The notes: generated by a model from the letters alone, not told the origin. 61,630 nucleotides of DNA from DAOUJW01 sp034421015 (GCA_034421015.1 DAOUKT010000034.1:1-61630); one strand, 5' to 3'; shown: positions 41,416 to 49,581, numbered from the stretch's first letter. A program made the numbers and translations.

Positions 41416-41954
41416 TTACTCTCTCCTGAGTTGTCCTCAGCGTCGGTTCCATCCTGTTGCAGGATGCCCACAAGCTCTCCCAGCATCTCCTCCACTTCCT
41501 TCTCAATGGACATCTGCAGGGCGTCCGCCCTGGACATGGCCTTCACCCTCTCCCTCAGCTTCATCATCCTGCTCAACAGGTTCAGGGCAAACTCCACGCC
41601 CGCCAGGTTCATCCCCAGGTTGTCCACCATGTGCTTGATGAGCCTGAGACGGACAATGTCCTCTGTGGAGTATAGACGAAGCATGCCGATGCTGCGAGTA
41701 GGAACCACCAGCCCAACGCGCTCGTATTTGCGCAGCGTCTGGGGGTGCATGTCCAGCAGCCTTGCGGCGACGCTGATAACGTAGACTCCGCCGACTGCGA
41801 CGCTCTCGTCGCCCGCGCTGGGCGGCGAAGGGTTGGCCTGGTCCGGCGGCGCGTTTCTCTCCTGCCGGGCAGGCGGTCCGCCCGATTCCGCCGGCTGGCG
41901 CGGGACCGCTCCGCGTCCCGTATTGATTTCTGGTCTTTGGCTGAATCTCTGCAT
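41412..41954 (-). CDS. hspR: HspR-like MerR-family heat-shock repressor
   Basis: A 180-residue protein. The first 50 residues are Pro/Gly/Arg-rich and probably disordered. The MerR-type helix-turn-helix then reads VYVISVAARLLDMHPQTLRKYERVGLVVPTRS, with IGMLRLYSTEDIVRLRLIKHMVDNLGMNLAGV as wing and following helices. The C-terminal coiled coil contains SRMMKLRERVKAMSRADALQ. VISVAARLLDMHPQTLRKYE is the HspR signature. The start is the ATG at 41954. A longer frame from 42044 is rejected because it would begin upstream of the promoter. It is the first gene of hspR-grpE-dnaK and should repress it through the HAIR site at 42001-42021. Confidence 0.9.
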   Translation of the reverse strand: MQRFSQRPEINTGRGAVPRQPAESGGPPARQERNAPPDQANPSPPSAGDESVAVGGVYVISVAARLLDMHPQTLRKYERVGLVVPTRSIGMLRLYSTEDIVRLRLIKHMVDNLGMNLAGVEFALNLLSRMMKLRERVKAMSRADALQMSIEKEVEEMLGELVGILQQDGTDAEDNSGESK

Positions 41955-41991
41955 ACTAACCGATTCTATTGTCGAATCCTGGTTATCTCTA

Positions 41992-42030
41992 ATTCTAGGA
42001 CTTGATACAGGGCGTGTCAAGTAGTATAAT
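41992..42030. promoter_or_regulatory. Divergent promoters overlapping a HAIR-type HspR operator
   Basis: The operator 42001-42021 reads CTTGATA-N7-TGTCAAG, close to the HspR inverted repeat CTTGAGT-N7-ACTCAAG. On the minus strand TTGACA (42020-42015), 17 nt and TAGAAT (41997-41992) form the hspR promoter. On the plus strand TTGATA (42002-42007), 17 nt and TATAAT (42025-42030) form a promoter toward the mini zinc-ribbon gene. Both -35 elements lie inside the two operator arms, so one bound repressor would close both promoters. Confidence 0.85.
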
Positions 42031-42215
42031 ACCTGTAGACTCACATAGGAGGACAGGCCGGAGCTGAATTCGACGGAGCATTGAGCATAATCGTCAGGAT
42101 GTCCCTGAACTGCCGTCGGTCTTCAAATTCCCTTAATGTTTCGATGATAAAAAGAGTGCGTCAAGGTAATCACGGACAGGGCGCACCAAAATACATCGAA
42201 GGGAGGCGAAATACA

Positions 42216-42398
42216 ATGTTGATGCTGAAAGCATGCCCTCGGTGTCGCGGAGATCTGTACGTTGACAGAGATTTCTACGGCCAGTACAAGCAGTGCATTC
42301 AGTGCGGACACATGGAGGACCTGGAGCCCGCCCCACGGGCCCGCCGCCCGGTCGCCGTCCGCTCCGGCAAGAACAAGGTAATTAAGAAGGCCGCTTGA
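42216..42398 (+). CDS. Mini zinc-ribbon protein divergent from hspR
   Basis: A 60-residue protein, MLMLKACPRCRGDLYVDRDFYGQYKQCIQCGHMEDLEP, followed by a basic tail (RARRPVAVRSGKNKVIKKAA). Two CxxC pairs (residues 7/10 and 27/30) suggest one zinc ion, and the Lys/Arg tail could bind nucleic acid. The ATG at 42216 has GGGAGG 10 nt in front. The leader from the divergent promoter is about 180 nt and contains no other convincing start. If HspR controls the promoter, this is a heat-shock protein of unknown role. Confidence 0.78.
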   Translation: MLMLKACPRCRGDLYVDRDFYGQYKQCIQCGHMEDLEPAPRARRPVAVRSGKNKVIKKAA

Positions 42399-42418
42399 GA
42401 GCAGGCCAAAGGATTATG

Positions 42419-43249
42419 CTAGGCCTTCACTTTGAGAGCGGCGTTGAGGCTGCCTGTGCGAAACCCGGCAAGGTCCAGGGTGACGTACAGGTAGCCCAGG
42501 TCCCTCATTTCGTCCACAAGCCTCTCCCGCACCCCCGGCTCCAGTAGCCTCGCCATCTCATCCGGCTCCACCTCTATACGGGCAATGGAGTCGTGGTGAC
42601 GGACCCGGAACTCCCGCAGCCCCAGCCCCTTGAGATACGCCTCCGCCCGCGCGATCCGCGTCAGGGCCTCCACTGAGACCGGCGTACCGTAGGGTATGCG
42701 AGACGACAGGCACGGCTGGGCCGGCTTGTCCCAGGTGGACAATCCCCGCTCCCTGGACAGGGCGCGGATTTCGTCCTTGGTAAGCCCCGCCTCAACCATA
42801 GGGTTGCGGATGCCGTGCTCCTGGCCCGCCTTCAGCCCCGGCCGGAAGTCCTTGAGGTCGTCCAGGTTGGTGCCGCTGGCTATCCAGTCGTAGCCCTCCT
42901 CCGTCGCCATCGGCTCCAGCCACGTGTAAAGCTCCAGCTTGCAGAAGTAGCACCTGCGGGCGTCGTTGGCGATGTAGCGCGGGTCTTCAACCTCCCTGGT
43001 CTCGATGATCCTGTGACGCAGGCCAAGGCCGCGGGCAGTCGCAGCCGCCTCCTCAAGGTCGGCCGGCGCCATGCTGGGAGACGAGGCCGTGACCGCGAGG
43101 CATCTATCGCCAAGCACGTCGTGGGCGGTTGCAGCGAGAAAGGTGCTGTCCACGCCCCCGGAGTAGGCCACTATCACCGACCCCATGTCTCCCAGGATGT
43201 TCTTCAGCAGGTCCAGCTTACCCTGCAGCTCTCCACTATCTGCGTCCAT
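42419..43249 (-). CDS. larE: LarE-like ATP-dependent sacrificial sulfur transferase
   Basis: A 276-residue PP-loop protein. The ATP motif AYSGGVDST is at residues 28-36. The sulfur-donating Cys180 is present in QPCLSSRIPYGT, and SGTNLDDLKDFRPG and GIRNPMVEAGLTKDEIRALSRE are the family core. LarE of this type gives up its own cysteine sulfur to make the thioacids of the nickel-pincer nucleotide. LarC, acting later in that pathway, is encoded 9 kb away on the other strand. The gene is convergent with the mini zinc-ribbon gene, 20 bp away. Confidence 0.92.
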   Translation of the reverse strand: MDADSGELQGKLDLLKNILGDMGSVIVAYSGGVDSTFLAATAHDVLGDRCLAVTASSPSMAPADLEEAAATARGLGLRHRIIETREVEDPRYIANDARRCYFCKLELYTWLEPMATEEGYDWIASGTNLDDLKDFRPGLKAGQEHGIRNPMVEAGLTKDEIRALSRERGLSTWDKPAQPCLSSRIPYGTPVSVEALTRIARAEAYLKGLGLREFRVRHHDSIARIEVEPDEMARLLEPGVRERLVDEMRDLGYLYVTLDLAGFRTGSLNAALKVKA

Positions 43250-43270
43250 AGCCCCCTACTAGTAACGTAC

Positions 43271-43304
43271 AAAAAAGAAGAGCCAGATTCAGCATCTGAC
43301 TCTT
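43271..43304 (-). terminator. Intrinsic terminator
   Basis: AAGAGTCAGA and TCTGGCTCTT (minus strand; plus 43278-43304) form a 10-bp stem with one G-U pair and a 7-nt loop. CTTTTTTG follows on the minus strand. It ends a transcript coming from the tRNA-like element or radA and lies just before larE. Confidence 0.85.
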
Positions 43305-43496
43305 CCTATGTTGAGACTAAGCAGTCTCCCCACTTCGCACTTCTAGGATAACAATCACATACTGCGGTGTCAAGGGTTCTGTTACCCATGATGGCATTGA
43401 CGTCCTTAGCCTCACAGGCCTTGTGAGCCTTGGTCCACCCAGCATACATCTCACCTATCAACGTTGAACTGAGCCGTGCCAACCACTTGGACTCAG

Positions 43497-43565
43497 TCCC
43501 CCCACGGGGACTCGAACCCCGAAGTCCCAACTTGCGAAGTGGGGTGCATTCCAACTGCTGGGGGG
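43497..43565 (-). tRNA. Degenerate tRNA-like element (nominal anticodon CGC)
   Basis: On the minus strand CCCCCCA (43565-43559) pairs perfectly with TGGGGGG (43504-43498), and CGGGG-TTCGAGT-CCCCG is a perfect T arm. Between them the D arm is reduced to GCA-GTTGGAA-TGC with no residues 8-9. The anticodon arm CCCAC-TTCGCAA-GTTGG has one mismatch. The total is 69 nt, about 5 short of a normal tRNA, with no encoded CCA. It may be a decayed tRNA or an unusual D-arm-poor one. The C-rich 5' acceptor strand does not match tRNA-Ala identity despite CGC. The region 43310-43672 holds nothing else that I can name. Confidence 0.4.
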
Positions 43566-43672
43566 ACAGACAAATTATGGCGAGGCGGAAACGTTGAATC
43601 AAATCCTGTCCCATAGAAATATGTGCTGGAAAGTCGATACGATCCCGGTAGGGAAAGGCAGTGAGGGAAGTG

Positions 43673-45076
43673 TTAGATACTAACGGAGTCTTGTAGCCGT
43701 CTCTGTGAACGAATGGCCAGTCCCAGGGCCTCGGCCAGCGTCCCGGCCGCCGCGGTCCTGATGCCGCGAGGCGCGTCGTTAGACAGAAGCGCGGACTCAG
43801 GGACCAGGCACGCATCGAATCCCATGTGGCTCAGCTCCCCAAGGCGCCTGGCGACGCCTGCAACGCTGCGCAGCTCCCCACCCAGCCCCACCTCGCCCAG
43901 GACGGCCATGCCCTCGGCCAGGGGCGCGTTCCGCACGCTGGAGGCAAGGGCCAGCGCGATGCCCAGGTCCGCGGCCGGCTCCATGGCCCTGAATCCGCCC
44001 GCCACGTTTACAATGATGTCCTGGGAGGACAGGTTTACCCCGGCCCTCTTGACCAGCACTGCGATGGTCATCAGGAGGCGGCTCATCTCCACGCCGTTAG
44101 CCACCCTCCGCGGCGCGGGCAGGGACGACGGCGTGGCAAGGGCCTGGACCTCCACAAGGAGCGGCCTTGTCCCCTCCATCACCGGCACTATAGCTGAGCC
44201 GACGGCGTTCCGTCCGCGGCTCGCCAGGGCTATCTCCGACGGGTTGGGCACCTCCGTCATGCCAGCGTCCCGCATCTCAAACACGCCGACCTCATTCGTC
44301 GAGCCAAACCTGTTCTTCTCCCCGCGCAGGAGCCTGTAAGAACCCAGGTTGCCTCCCTCCAAGTGAAGCACCACGTCCACCATGTGCTCCAGCGCCATTG
44401 GGCCGGCCAGGTTCCCCTCCTTGGTGACGTGGCCTGTGATGAACGTGGACACGCCGCTGGACTTGACCCACCTCAGCAGGGCGACTCCGCACTCCCTGAC
44501 CTGCCCGATTGCCCCCGGGCCTCCCGGTTGCTCCGGGAACTCCATCGACTGTATGGAGTCGATGACGGCCATTGCGGGAGTCATGGCGTCCAGATGACGA
44601 AGTATGGCGTTCATGTCCGTCTCCGCCAGCACATGCAGCCCCTTCCCTCCGATTCCCAGCCGCTCAGCCCTGAGCTTGATCTGCTGCAGGGACTCCTCGC
44701 CGGAAACGTACAGCACGGGGCGGGACTCGCTAGCCAGCGCGCCGCTCACCTGCAGCAGCAGCGTGGACTTGCCGACGCCCGGGTCGCCGCCAACCAGTAC
44801 CAGCGAACCCCTCACCAGCCCCCCGCCCAGCACCCGGTTGAACTCAGCCAGGCCAAGGGATATGCGCGGCCACTCCTCCAGAGTTACGCCGGAAAGCTCC
44901 CGAGGGGCCTCGGACCTGGTGGATAGCCAGGACGCGCTCGACCCTCTGCCGTGGCTGCGCTGCACCTCGTCAAGGGTGTTCCACTCCCCGCACGACGGGC
45001 AGCGGCCCTCCCATCTGAGGGCTTCCGCCCCGCACTCCCGGCAGGAGTAGACTGTCCGCAGCTGTTCTCTAGTCAT
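43673..45076 (-). CDS. radA: DNA repair protein RadA (Sms)
   Basis: A 467-residue protein of standard length. The N-terminal zinc finger uses Cys12, 15, 26 and 29 (SCRECG...CPSCGEW). The RecA-like ATPase has Walker A GGDPGVGKST at about 96-105 and the RadA-specific KNRFG motif in GEKNRFGST. The C-terminal Lon-like domain contains DIIVNVAGGFRAMEPAADLGIALALASS. RadA is a helicase-like factor that promotes branch migration during recombination. No partner gene is adjacent. The stop codon is followed about 100 nt later by the tRNA-like element. Confidence 0.96.
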   Translation of the reverse strand: MTREQLRTVYSCRECGAEALRWEGRCPSCGEWNTLDEVQRSHGRGSSASWLSTRSEAPRELSGVTLEEWPRISLGLAEFNRVLGGGLVRGSLVLVGGDPGVGKSTLLLQVSGALASESRPVLYVSGEESLQQIKLRAERLGIGGKGLHVLAETDMNAILRHLDAMTPAMAVIDSIQSMEFPEQPGGPGAIGQVRECGVALLRWVKSSGVSTFITGHVTKEGNLAGPMALEHMVDVVLHLEGGNLGSYRLLRGEKNRFGSTNEVGVFEMRDAGMTEVPNPSEIALASRGRNAVGSAIVPVMEGTRPLLVEVQALATPSSLPAPRRVANGVEMSRLLMTIAVLVKRAGVNLSSQDIIVNVAGGFRAMEPAADLGIALALASSVRNAPLAEGMAVLGEVGLGGELRSVAGVARRLGELSHMGFDACLVPESALLSNDAPRGIRTAAAGTLAEALGLAIRSQRRLQDSVSI

Positions 45077-45171
45077 GCTGTGATCACCCGGCGCGAGGCA
45101 ATTCTAGCAGAGATGCCCGGGCCAGTTTAAGCGCGGAACCTGGAAATGAGCGTGGGCAACTACGCCTACAG

Positions 45172-45260
45172 CTTGCCCACTCAAATGGTTCGACAGGCTC
45201 ACCATGAGCGGGCAAGAAATGGCATTAGAACCAGCACTGGCACTACCAATACGTATAGAG
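45172..45260 (-). repeat. Dispersed REP-like element, copy B (inverted)
   Basis: Read on the minus strand it runs from CTCTATACGTATTGGTA to GAGTGGGCAAG through CCCGCTCATGGTGAGCC. The ends match copies A and C and the middle has diverged. It fills most of the 273-bp gap between radA and clpC, and no gene is seen there. Confidence 0.7.
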
Positions 45261-45349
45261 AACACCAGAAGACACGAATACGTGACGGCTACAGCCTGAC
45301 CGACCAAAACCGAAGGATGTTGCCGTCGAGACCGCTCCCTGAGGTTGCC

Positions 45350-47815
45350 CTAGACCGCCGAGACGGCGACCCTGGTGCGGGTGACAATCCGGTCGTCCTC
45401 CACGTCAATGACGACCGTGTCTCCTGCCTGCATGTGGCTGGTGAGCAGCTCCTCGGACAGCTTGTCCTCTATCTCGTCCTGGATGACCCTGCGGAGCGGT
45501 CTGGCGCCAAAGTTGGGATCGTAGCCCTTCTCCGCCAGAAGGTTCTTGGCCGCCTCGGTCACCTCCATCTCCACGTTCTTGTCCTTGAGCAGCTGGTCGT
45601 GCACGTCCTTGAGCATGAGGTCCACAATCTCAAGGATGTGGTCCTTGCTCAGGGCGTGGAACACAACCGTGCCGTCTATGCGGTTCAGGAACTCCGGCTT
45701 GAAGAAGCGCTTCACCTCGTCCATAACCTTGTCCTTCATCCGCTCGTACTGCTGCTCGTTGGTCTTGGCCTCGTCGGTCTTCACCGCGAATCCCATTGCG
45801 CTGTCGCGCTTGATCAGGTCAGAGCCGATGTTGCTGGTCATGACAATAATGGAGTTGCGGAAGTCCACCCTGCGGCCCTTGGCGTCCGTCAGGTGGCCGT
45901 CGTCGAATATCTGCAGCAGGATGTTGAACACGTCCGGATGCGCCTTCTCTATCTCGTCAAGGAGGATGGCGCAGTAGGAGCGACGGCGCACCGCCTCCGT
46001 CAGCTGGCCGCCCTCGTCGTAGCCCACGTAGCCCGGGGGCGCTCCGACCAGGCGTGCAACCGTATGCCTCTCCATGAACTCGGACATGTCCAGGCGGATC
46101 ATCGCCTCCTCACTGCCGAACATGAACTCCGCCAGGGTCCTCACCAGGGCCGTCTTTCCAACGCCCGTGGGACCCAGGAAAATGAAGCTGCCAATGGGCC
46201 TGCGGGGGTCCTTGATTCCCGCCCTGGCCCGGCGCACGGCCCGGGACACCACCTTGATGGCCTCGTCCTGGCCGATGATCCTGTCGTGCAGGACGCTCTC
46301 CATCTGCAGAAGGCGCTCCGCGTCCTCCATTGCCAGGCGGGTGACCGGGATGCCCGTCCACATGCTCACCACTTCCTCAACATCGTCCTCCGTGACCACC
46401 ACGTCATCATCCTCTCTGGCGGTCTCCCACTCCTTCTCCATGCTCTCCAGCTTCTCCGCCAGCTTGAGCTCCCGGTCGCGCATCTCGGCGGCGTACTCGT
46501 ACTCCTGGCTGGCCAGAGCCTCGTCCTTCTCACGCCTCACGCTTTCCAGGGCCTTCATGGACTCTTTGACGGAAAGGGGCATGGAACTGCTTCGAATGCG
46601 GACGCGGGAAGAGGCCTCGTCTATCAGGTCGATGGCCTTGTCCGGCAGAAAGCGGTCCGCAATGTAGCGAGACGCCAGGTTCGCGGCCGCCGTCAGGGCC
46701 TCGTCCATTATCTTCAGCTTGTGATACTCCTCGTAGCGGTTCTTCACGCCCCGGAGTATCTCGATGGTATCCTCCGTGGAAGGCTCCTCAACGTAGACCG
46801 GCTGAAGCCTTCGCTCCAGGGCCTTGTCCTTCTCAACGTGCTTGCGGTAGTCGTCCAGGGTTGTTGCGCCGATGGTCTGGATTTCCCCTCGGGACAGCGC
46901 GGGCTTCAGGATGTCCGCCGCGTCCACCGCGCCCTCGGCGGCGCCCGCTCCGACCATGGTGTGAATCTCGTCAATGAAGAGAACGCAGACGCCTGAGCCG
47001 CGTATCTCCTCCAGTATCTTCTTCAAACGCTCCTCGAACTCGCCGCGGTACTTGGTGCCGGCCACCAGCGACCCCATATCCAGGGTCACCAGCCGTTTGC
47101 CCTGCAGGTTCTCCGGCACGTCGCCGTTGATGATGCGCTGGGCAAGGGCCTCGACAATAGCCGTCTTGCCCACGCCCGGCTCCCCGATAAGCACAGGGTT
47201 GTTCTTGGTGCGCCGGTTGAGGATCTGCACGACCCTCTGAATCTCCTTGTCCCTGCCGACCACCGGGTCCAGCTTGCCGGCGCGCGCTGCGCTGGTGATG
47301 TCAACGCCCATCTGGTCAAGGGTGGGTGTGCGTGTGGTCGACTTGGAGGACCCGCCACGCTCCTGCCCAACGCTCTGGCTGAGGATGCGGCTGGTCTCCG
47401 CCCTGACCCTGTCCAGGGTCACGCCCAGGCTCTCCAGGACGCCCGCGGCTACCCCCTCGCCTTCCCTCATGAGACCGATTAGTACGTGCTCCGTGCCGAT
47501 GTAGTGATGGTTCAGACGGCGCGCCTCATCGACGGCCAGCTCGATTACCTTCTTTGCCCTGGGGGTGAGGCCGATTTCGCCCGGGGTATTCCTCTCGCCC
47601 CGCCCGATTATGAACTCCACCGCAGACCGGATCTTGCTCAACTCGACCCCAAGATTGGAGAGGACGCGGGCGGCAACACCCTCCGTCTCCCGTACCAGGC
47701 CGAGCAGTATGTGCTCCGTGCCTATGTAGTTGTGGTTGAACCGCTGGGCTTCCTCCTGCGCCAGCGATAGCACCCTCCGGGCTCTTTCTGAGAACTTCTC
47801 AAATCTGCTGGTCAT
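45350..47815 (-). CDS. clpC: ATP-dependent Clp protease ATP-binding subunit ClpC
   Basis: An 821-residue class I Clp/Hsp100. Two N-terminal repeat domains (RFSERARRVLSLAQEEAQRFNHNYIGTEHILLGL and its second copy) are followed by AAA-1 with Walker A GEPGVGKT near 210. Next comes a middle UVR-like coiled coil (ALASQEYEYAAEMRDRELKL), and then AAA-2 with GPTGVGKT near 550. The C terminus lacks the long tail of ClpB, and the short middle region supports ClpC over ClpB. It unfolds substrates for ClpP. No ctsR or mcsAB genes are adjacent, so the Bacillus-type control is absent here. The rpsA gene is 52 bp upstream on the same strand. Confidence 0.95.
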   Translation of the reverse strand: MTSRFEKFSERARRVLSLAQEEAQRFNHNYIGTEHILLGLVRETEGVAARVLSNLGVELSKIRSAVEFIIGRGERNTPGEIGLTPRAKKVIELAVDEARRLNHHYIGTEHVLIGLMREGEGVAAGVLESLGVTLDRVRAETSRILSQSVGQERGGSSKSTTRTPTLDQMGVDITSAARAGKLDPVVGRDKEIQRVVQILNRRTKNNPVLIGEPGVGKTAIVEALAQRIINGDVPENLQGKRLVTLDMGSLVAGTKYRGEFEERLKKILEEIRGSGVCVLFIDEIHTMVGAGAAEGAVDAADILKPALSRGEIQTIGATTLDDYRKHVEKDKALERRLQPVYVEEPSTEDTIEILRGVKNRYEEYHKLKIMDEALTAAANLASRYIADRFLPDKAIDLIDEASSRVRIRSSSMPLSVKESMKALESVRREKDEALASQEYEYAAEMRDRELKLAEKLESMEKEWETAREDDDVVVTEDDVEEVVSMWTGIPVTRLAMEDAERLLQMESVLHDRIIGQDEAIKVVSRAVRRARAGIKDPRRPIGSFIFLGPTGVGKTALVRTLAEFMFGSEEAMIRLDMSEFMERHTVARLVGAPPGYVGYDEGGQLTEAVRRRSYCAILLDEIEKAHPDVFNILLQIFDDGHLTDAKGRRVDFRNSIIVMTSNIGSDLIKRDSAMGFAVKTDEAKTNEQQYERMKDKVMDEVKRFFKPEFLNRIDGTVVFHALSKDHILEIVDLMLKDVHDQLLKDKNVEMEVTEAAKNLLAEKGYDPNFGARPLRRVIQDEIEDKLSEELLTSHMQAGDTVVIDVEDDRIVTRTRVAVSAV

Positions 47816-47867
47816 GGCTGTCTCCCCTTTATCGGCGATCTCCTAGGCGGATCTATACCACTTTACC

Positions 47868-48971
47868 CTAAATCTCCTCCGCCCGCTTAAGGCTGAGCGC
47901 CAGTCGCCTGCGCTCAGGCTCTATCTTCAGGATCCTCAACGTGCACACCTCCCCCTCTCTGACCACCTCTTTGGGATGCTGAATCATGCTGTGACTCAAC
48001 TCCGAAATATGGATAAGACCTTCCAAAGACCCCTCTATGCGCGCAAAAGCGCCGAAGTTGGTTAGCTTGGTGATGGTGCCCTCTACCAACTGATCGACCT
48101 GGTATCGATCCAGAACGGTGTCCCAGGGAGCAGGGCCCAGCCGCCTGAGGCTCAGGGCGATTCTCTTCGCCTCCTGGTCCACCTTCATTACGAAGACCTC
48201 CAACTCATCCCCCACCTTGACCACGTCCTCCGTGGCATGCACAGGCTCCCAGGATAGCTCGGAGATGTGGATCAGGCCGTCCGCTCCGCCAATGTCAACA
48301 AAGGCGCCGAAATCGCAAACGCCGGACACTTTGCCCTTCCTGACCTCACCCTCCTGCAGCTCCTGGAGGATCTGCTCCTTCTGCGACTCCCGCCTCTCCT
48401 GGAGCAGCAGCTTCTCCGAGAATATGGCCCTCTTCCTGGACCGGTCAACCTCAAGAATCTTGAGGTCCACGCGCTCCCCTACGCGGCTCGCCAACTCCTC
48501 CTCCCTTACACCCTCCGAGCCTCCCTGGAATCCGCCGACGTGGGATATGGGAATGAACCCCTTGAGACCACTGACGTCAACGAGCATTCCACCGCGATTC
48601 TGGCCGGTGATGGTGCCCTCCACCCACTCGCCTTCGCTGAGCTTCCTCTCCACCTCCTGCCAGCCCACTTCCTCCCTTGCCCTGTCCACGGAGAGTATGG
48701 CCGACCCGTTTTCGCTCTCCGTCTCCAAGACCCTGGTCACGATCTCCTCGCCAACCTTGAGAGAGGTCAGCTCCTCTTCGCTGACGGAGCGCATCTCCCG
48801 GGATGGGACCATGCCTTCCGATTTGTTGCCAATGCTGACAAGAATTCCGTCCGGGTCAACCCTCATGATGATTCCCTGGACTATTTCACCCCTGCGGACG
48901 ACCCTGACAAGATCAGCGTCCTTGAGCAGGGCTTCCATATCCTCCAGGGGTGCGCTTATTTCTGTAGACAC
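47868..48971 (-). CDS. rpsA: Ribosomal protein S1 (four S1 domains)
   Basis: A 367-residue protein with four S1/OB RNA-binding repeats at about 24-93, 110-180, 203-271 and 288-357. Repeats three and four show the ideal GKVSGVCDFGAFVDIGGADGLIHISELS and GTITKLTNFGAFARIEGSLEGLIHISELS. Repeats one and two are more divergent, as in the ribosome-binding domains of S1. Four to five repeats are usual outside proteobacteria. It helps initiate translation on structured mRNAs. It has a GTG start and a strong TATAAT promoter 40 nt upstream. It could be co-transcribed with clpC. Confidence 0.93.
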   Translation of the reverse strand: MSTEISAPLEDMEALLKDADLVRVVRRGEIVQGIIMRVDPDGILVSIGNKSEGMVPSREMRSVSEEELTSLKVGEEIVTRVLETESENGSAILSVDRAREEVGWQEVERKLSEGEWVEGTITGQNRGGMLVDVSGLKGFIPISHVGGFQGGSEGVREEELASRVGERVDLKILEVDRSRKRAIFSEKLLLQERRESQKEQILQELQEGEVRKGKVSGVCDFGAFVDIGGADGLIHISELSWEPVHATEDVVKVGDELEVFVMKVDQEAKRIALSLRRLGPAPWDTVLDRYQVDQLVEGTITKLTNFGAFARIEGSLEGLIHISELSHSMIQHPKEVVREGEVCTLRILKIEPERRRLALSLKRAEEI

Positions 48972-49011
48972 TTGAAATTACTCTTTCTTTGCTTTCATTG
49001 ATTCTGGCTCA

Positions 49012-49040
49012 ATTATATGCCTCGCCAGAACAGCATGTAA
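49012..49040 (-). promoter_or_regulatory. Promoter of rpsA
   Basis: On the minus strand TTACAT (49040-49035), 17 nt and TATAAT (49017-49012) stand about 40 nt before the GTG start of rpsA. Confidence 0.65.
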
Positions 49041-49176
49041 AGGTGGTGTCCTCTCTTATGCGTCGGGAGAACGGGTGGGAAGGGGAAAGTTGTGAATATT
49101 TTAACACATCCTTGGGGGTAGAGAAATACCCCTGGAAACCACAAGATGTTCGGGAATTTCTCTCCATCTAAAGGTC

Positions 49177-49201
49177 AAGCCCGCCTTTCAAGTGCGGGCT
49201 T
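49177..49201 (-). terminator. Terminator hairpin of the 5S rRNA gene
   Basis: AAGCCCGC and GCGGGCTT (49177-49184 and 49194-49201) form an 8-bp stem a few nt after the 5S 3' end. A short GACCTTT follows on the minus strand. Confidence 0.7.
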
Positions 49202-49206
49202 CAAGC

Positions 49207-49323
49207 CCCTGGCAGTGACCTATTTTCCCACCCCGTTGCCAGGGCAGTATCGTCGGCGCTGAGGTGTTTCACTTCCGTGTTCGAGATGGGTACGGGTGGT
49301 TCCACCACGCCAAAACCACCAGA
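49207..49323 (-). rRNA. rrf: 5S ribosomal RNA
   Basis: The minus strand shows the conserved 5S core GAACCACCCGTACCCATCTC, then CGAACACGGAAGTGAAAC and GCGCCGACGATACTG. The 3' part GGGAAAATAGGTCACTGCCAG pairs with the 5' end CTGGTGGT. The length is about 117 nt. No 23S or 16S sequence exists on either side: upstream within 260 bp is only a dispersed repeat and then an ABC transporter gene. It is therefore a solitary 5S gene in this window. Confidence 0.95.
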
Positions 49324-49382
49324 GACAAGTTAACTATAGCCCAAACCGCGCCGGATTGCAACCTGCCTGGGGGCGCGATGTT

Positions 49383-49474
49383 CTCTATACATACGGGTTG
49401 GTAACACCAACATCTGTTGGAGCGCTACTCCCTTCCCGCTCATGGTGAGCCAGTCGAACCATTTGAGCGGGAAG
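49383..49474 (+). repeat. Dispersed REP-like element, copy C
   Basis: It runs CTCTATACATACGGGTTGGTAAC to TTTGAGCGGGAAG with CCCGCTCATGGTGAGCC inside, the closest match to copy A. It lies between the 5S gene and the ABC permease gene. Confidence 0.78.
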
Positions 49475-49486
49475 ACTGCGGACATG

Positions 49487-49535
49487 GCCGACACCGCTCA
49501 TTTACTTCGACACGCTCAGTATGAGCGGTGTCGCG
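49487..49535. repeat. Palindromic element next to REP-like copy C
   Basis: GACACCGCTCAT and ATGAGCGGTGTC form a 12-bp inverted repeat around TTACTTCGACACGCTCAGT. It resembles the CTCATGGTGAGC family but is a shorter, separate palindrome. Confidence 0.65.
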
Positions 49536-49581
49536 CGCCATAATCAACGCTTGTTGAGAATAACGCCGCTCCCCGGCCGGC

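Noticed and set aside
41955..42044. Longer N terminus for HspR
   Set aside because: It would start upstream of the promoter and cover the operator, and the residues added match nothing in the family.
43300..43600. tmRNA or permuted tmRNA
   Set aside because: The acceptor strands have the wrong polarity (C-rich 5', G-rich 3'), and no tag-peptide frame ending in Ala-Ala was found between plausible halves.
43306..43815. Minus-strand open frame across the tRNA-like element and the end of radA
   Set aside because: It runs through the structured element and an out-of-frame part of radA, has no ribosome-binding site and no family match. A short ATG frame inside (ending 43306) was considered but is too weak.
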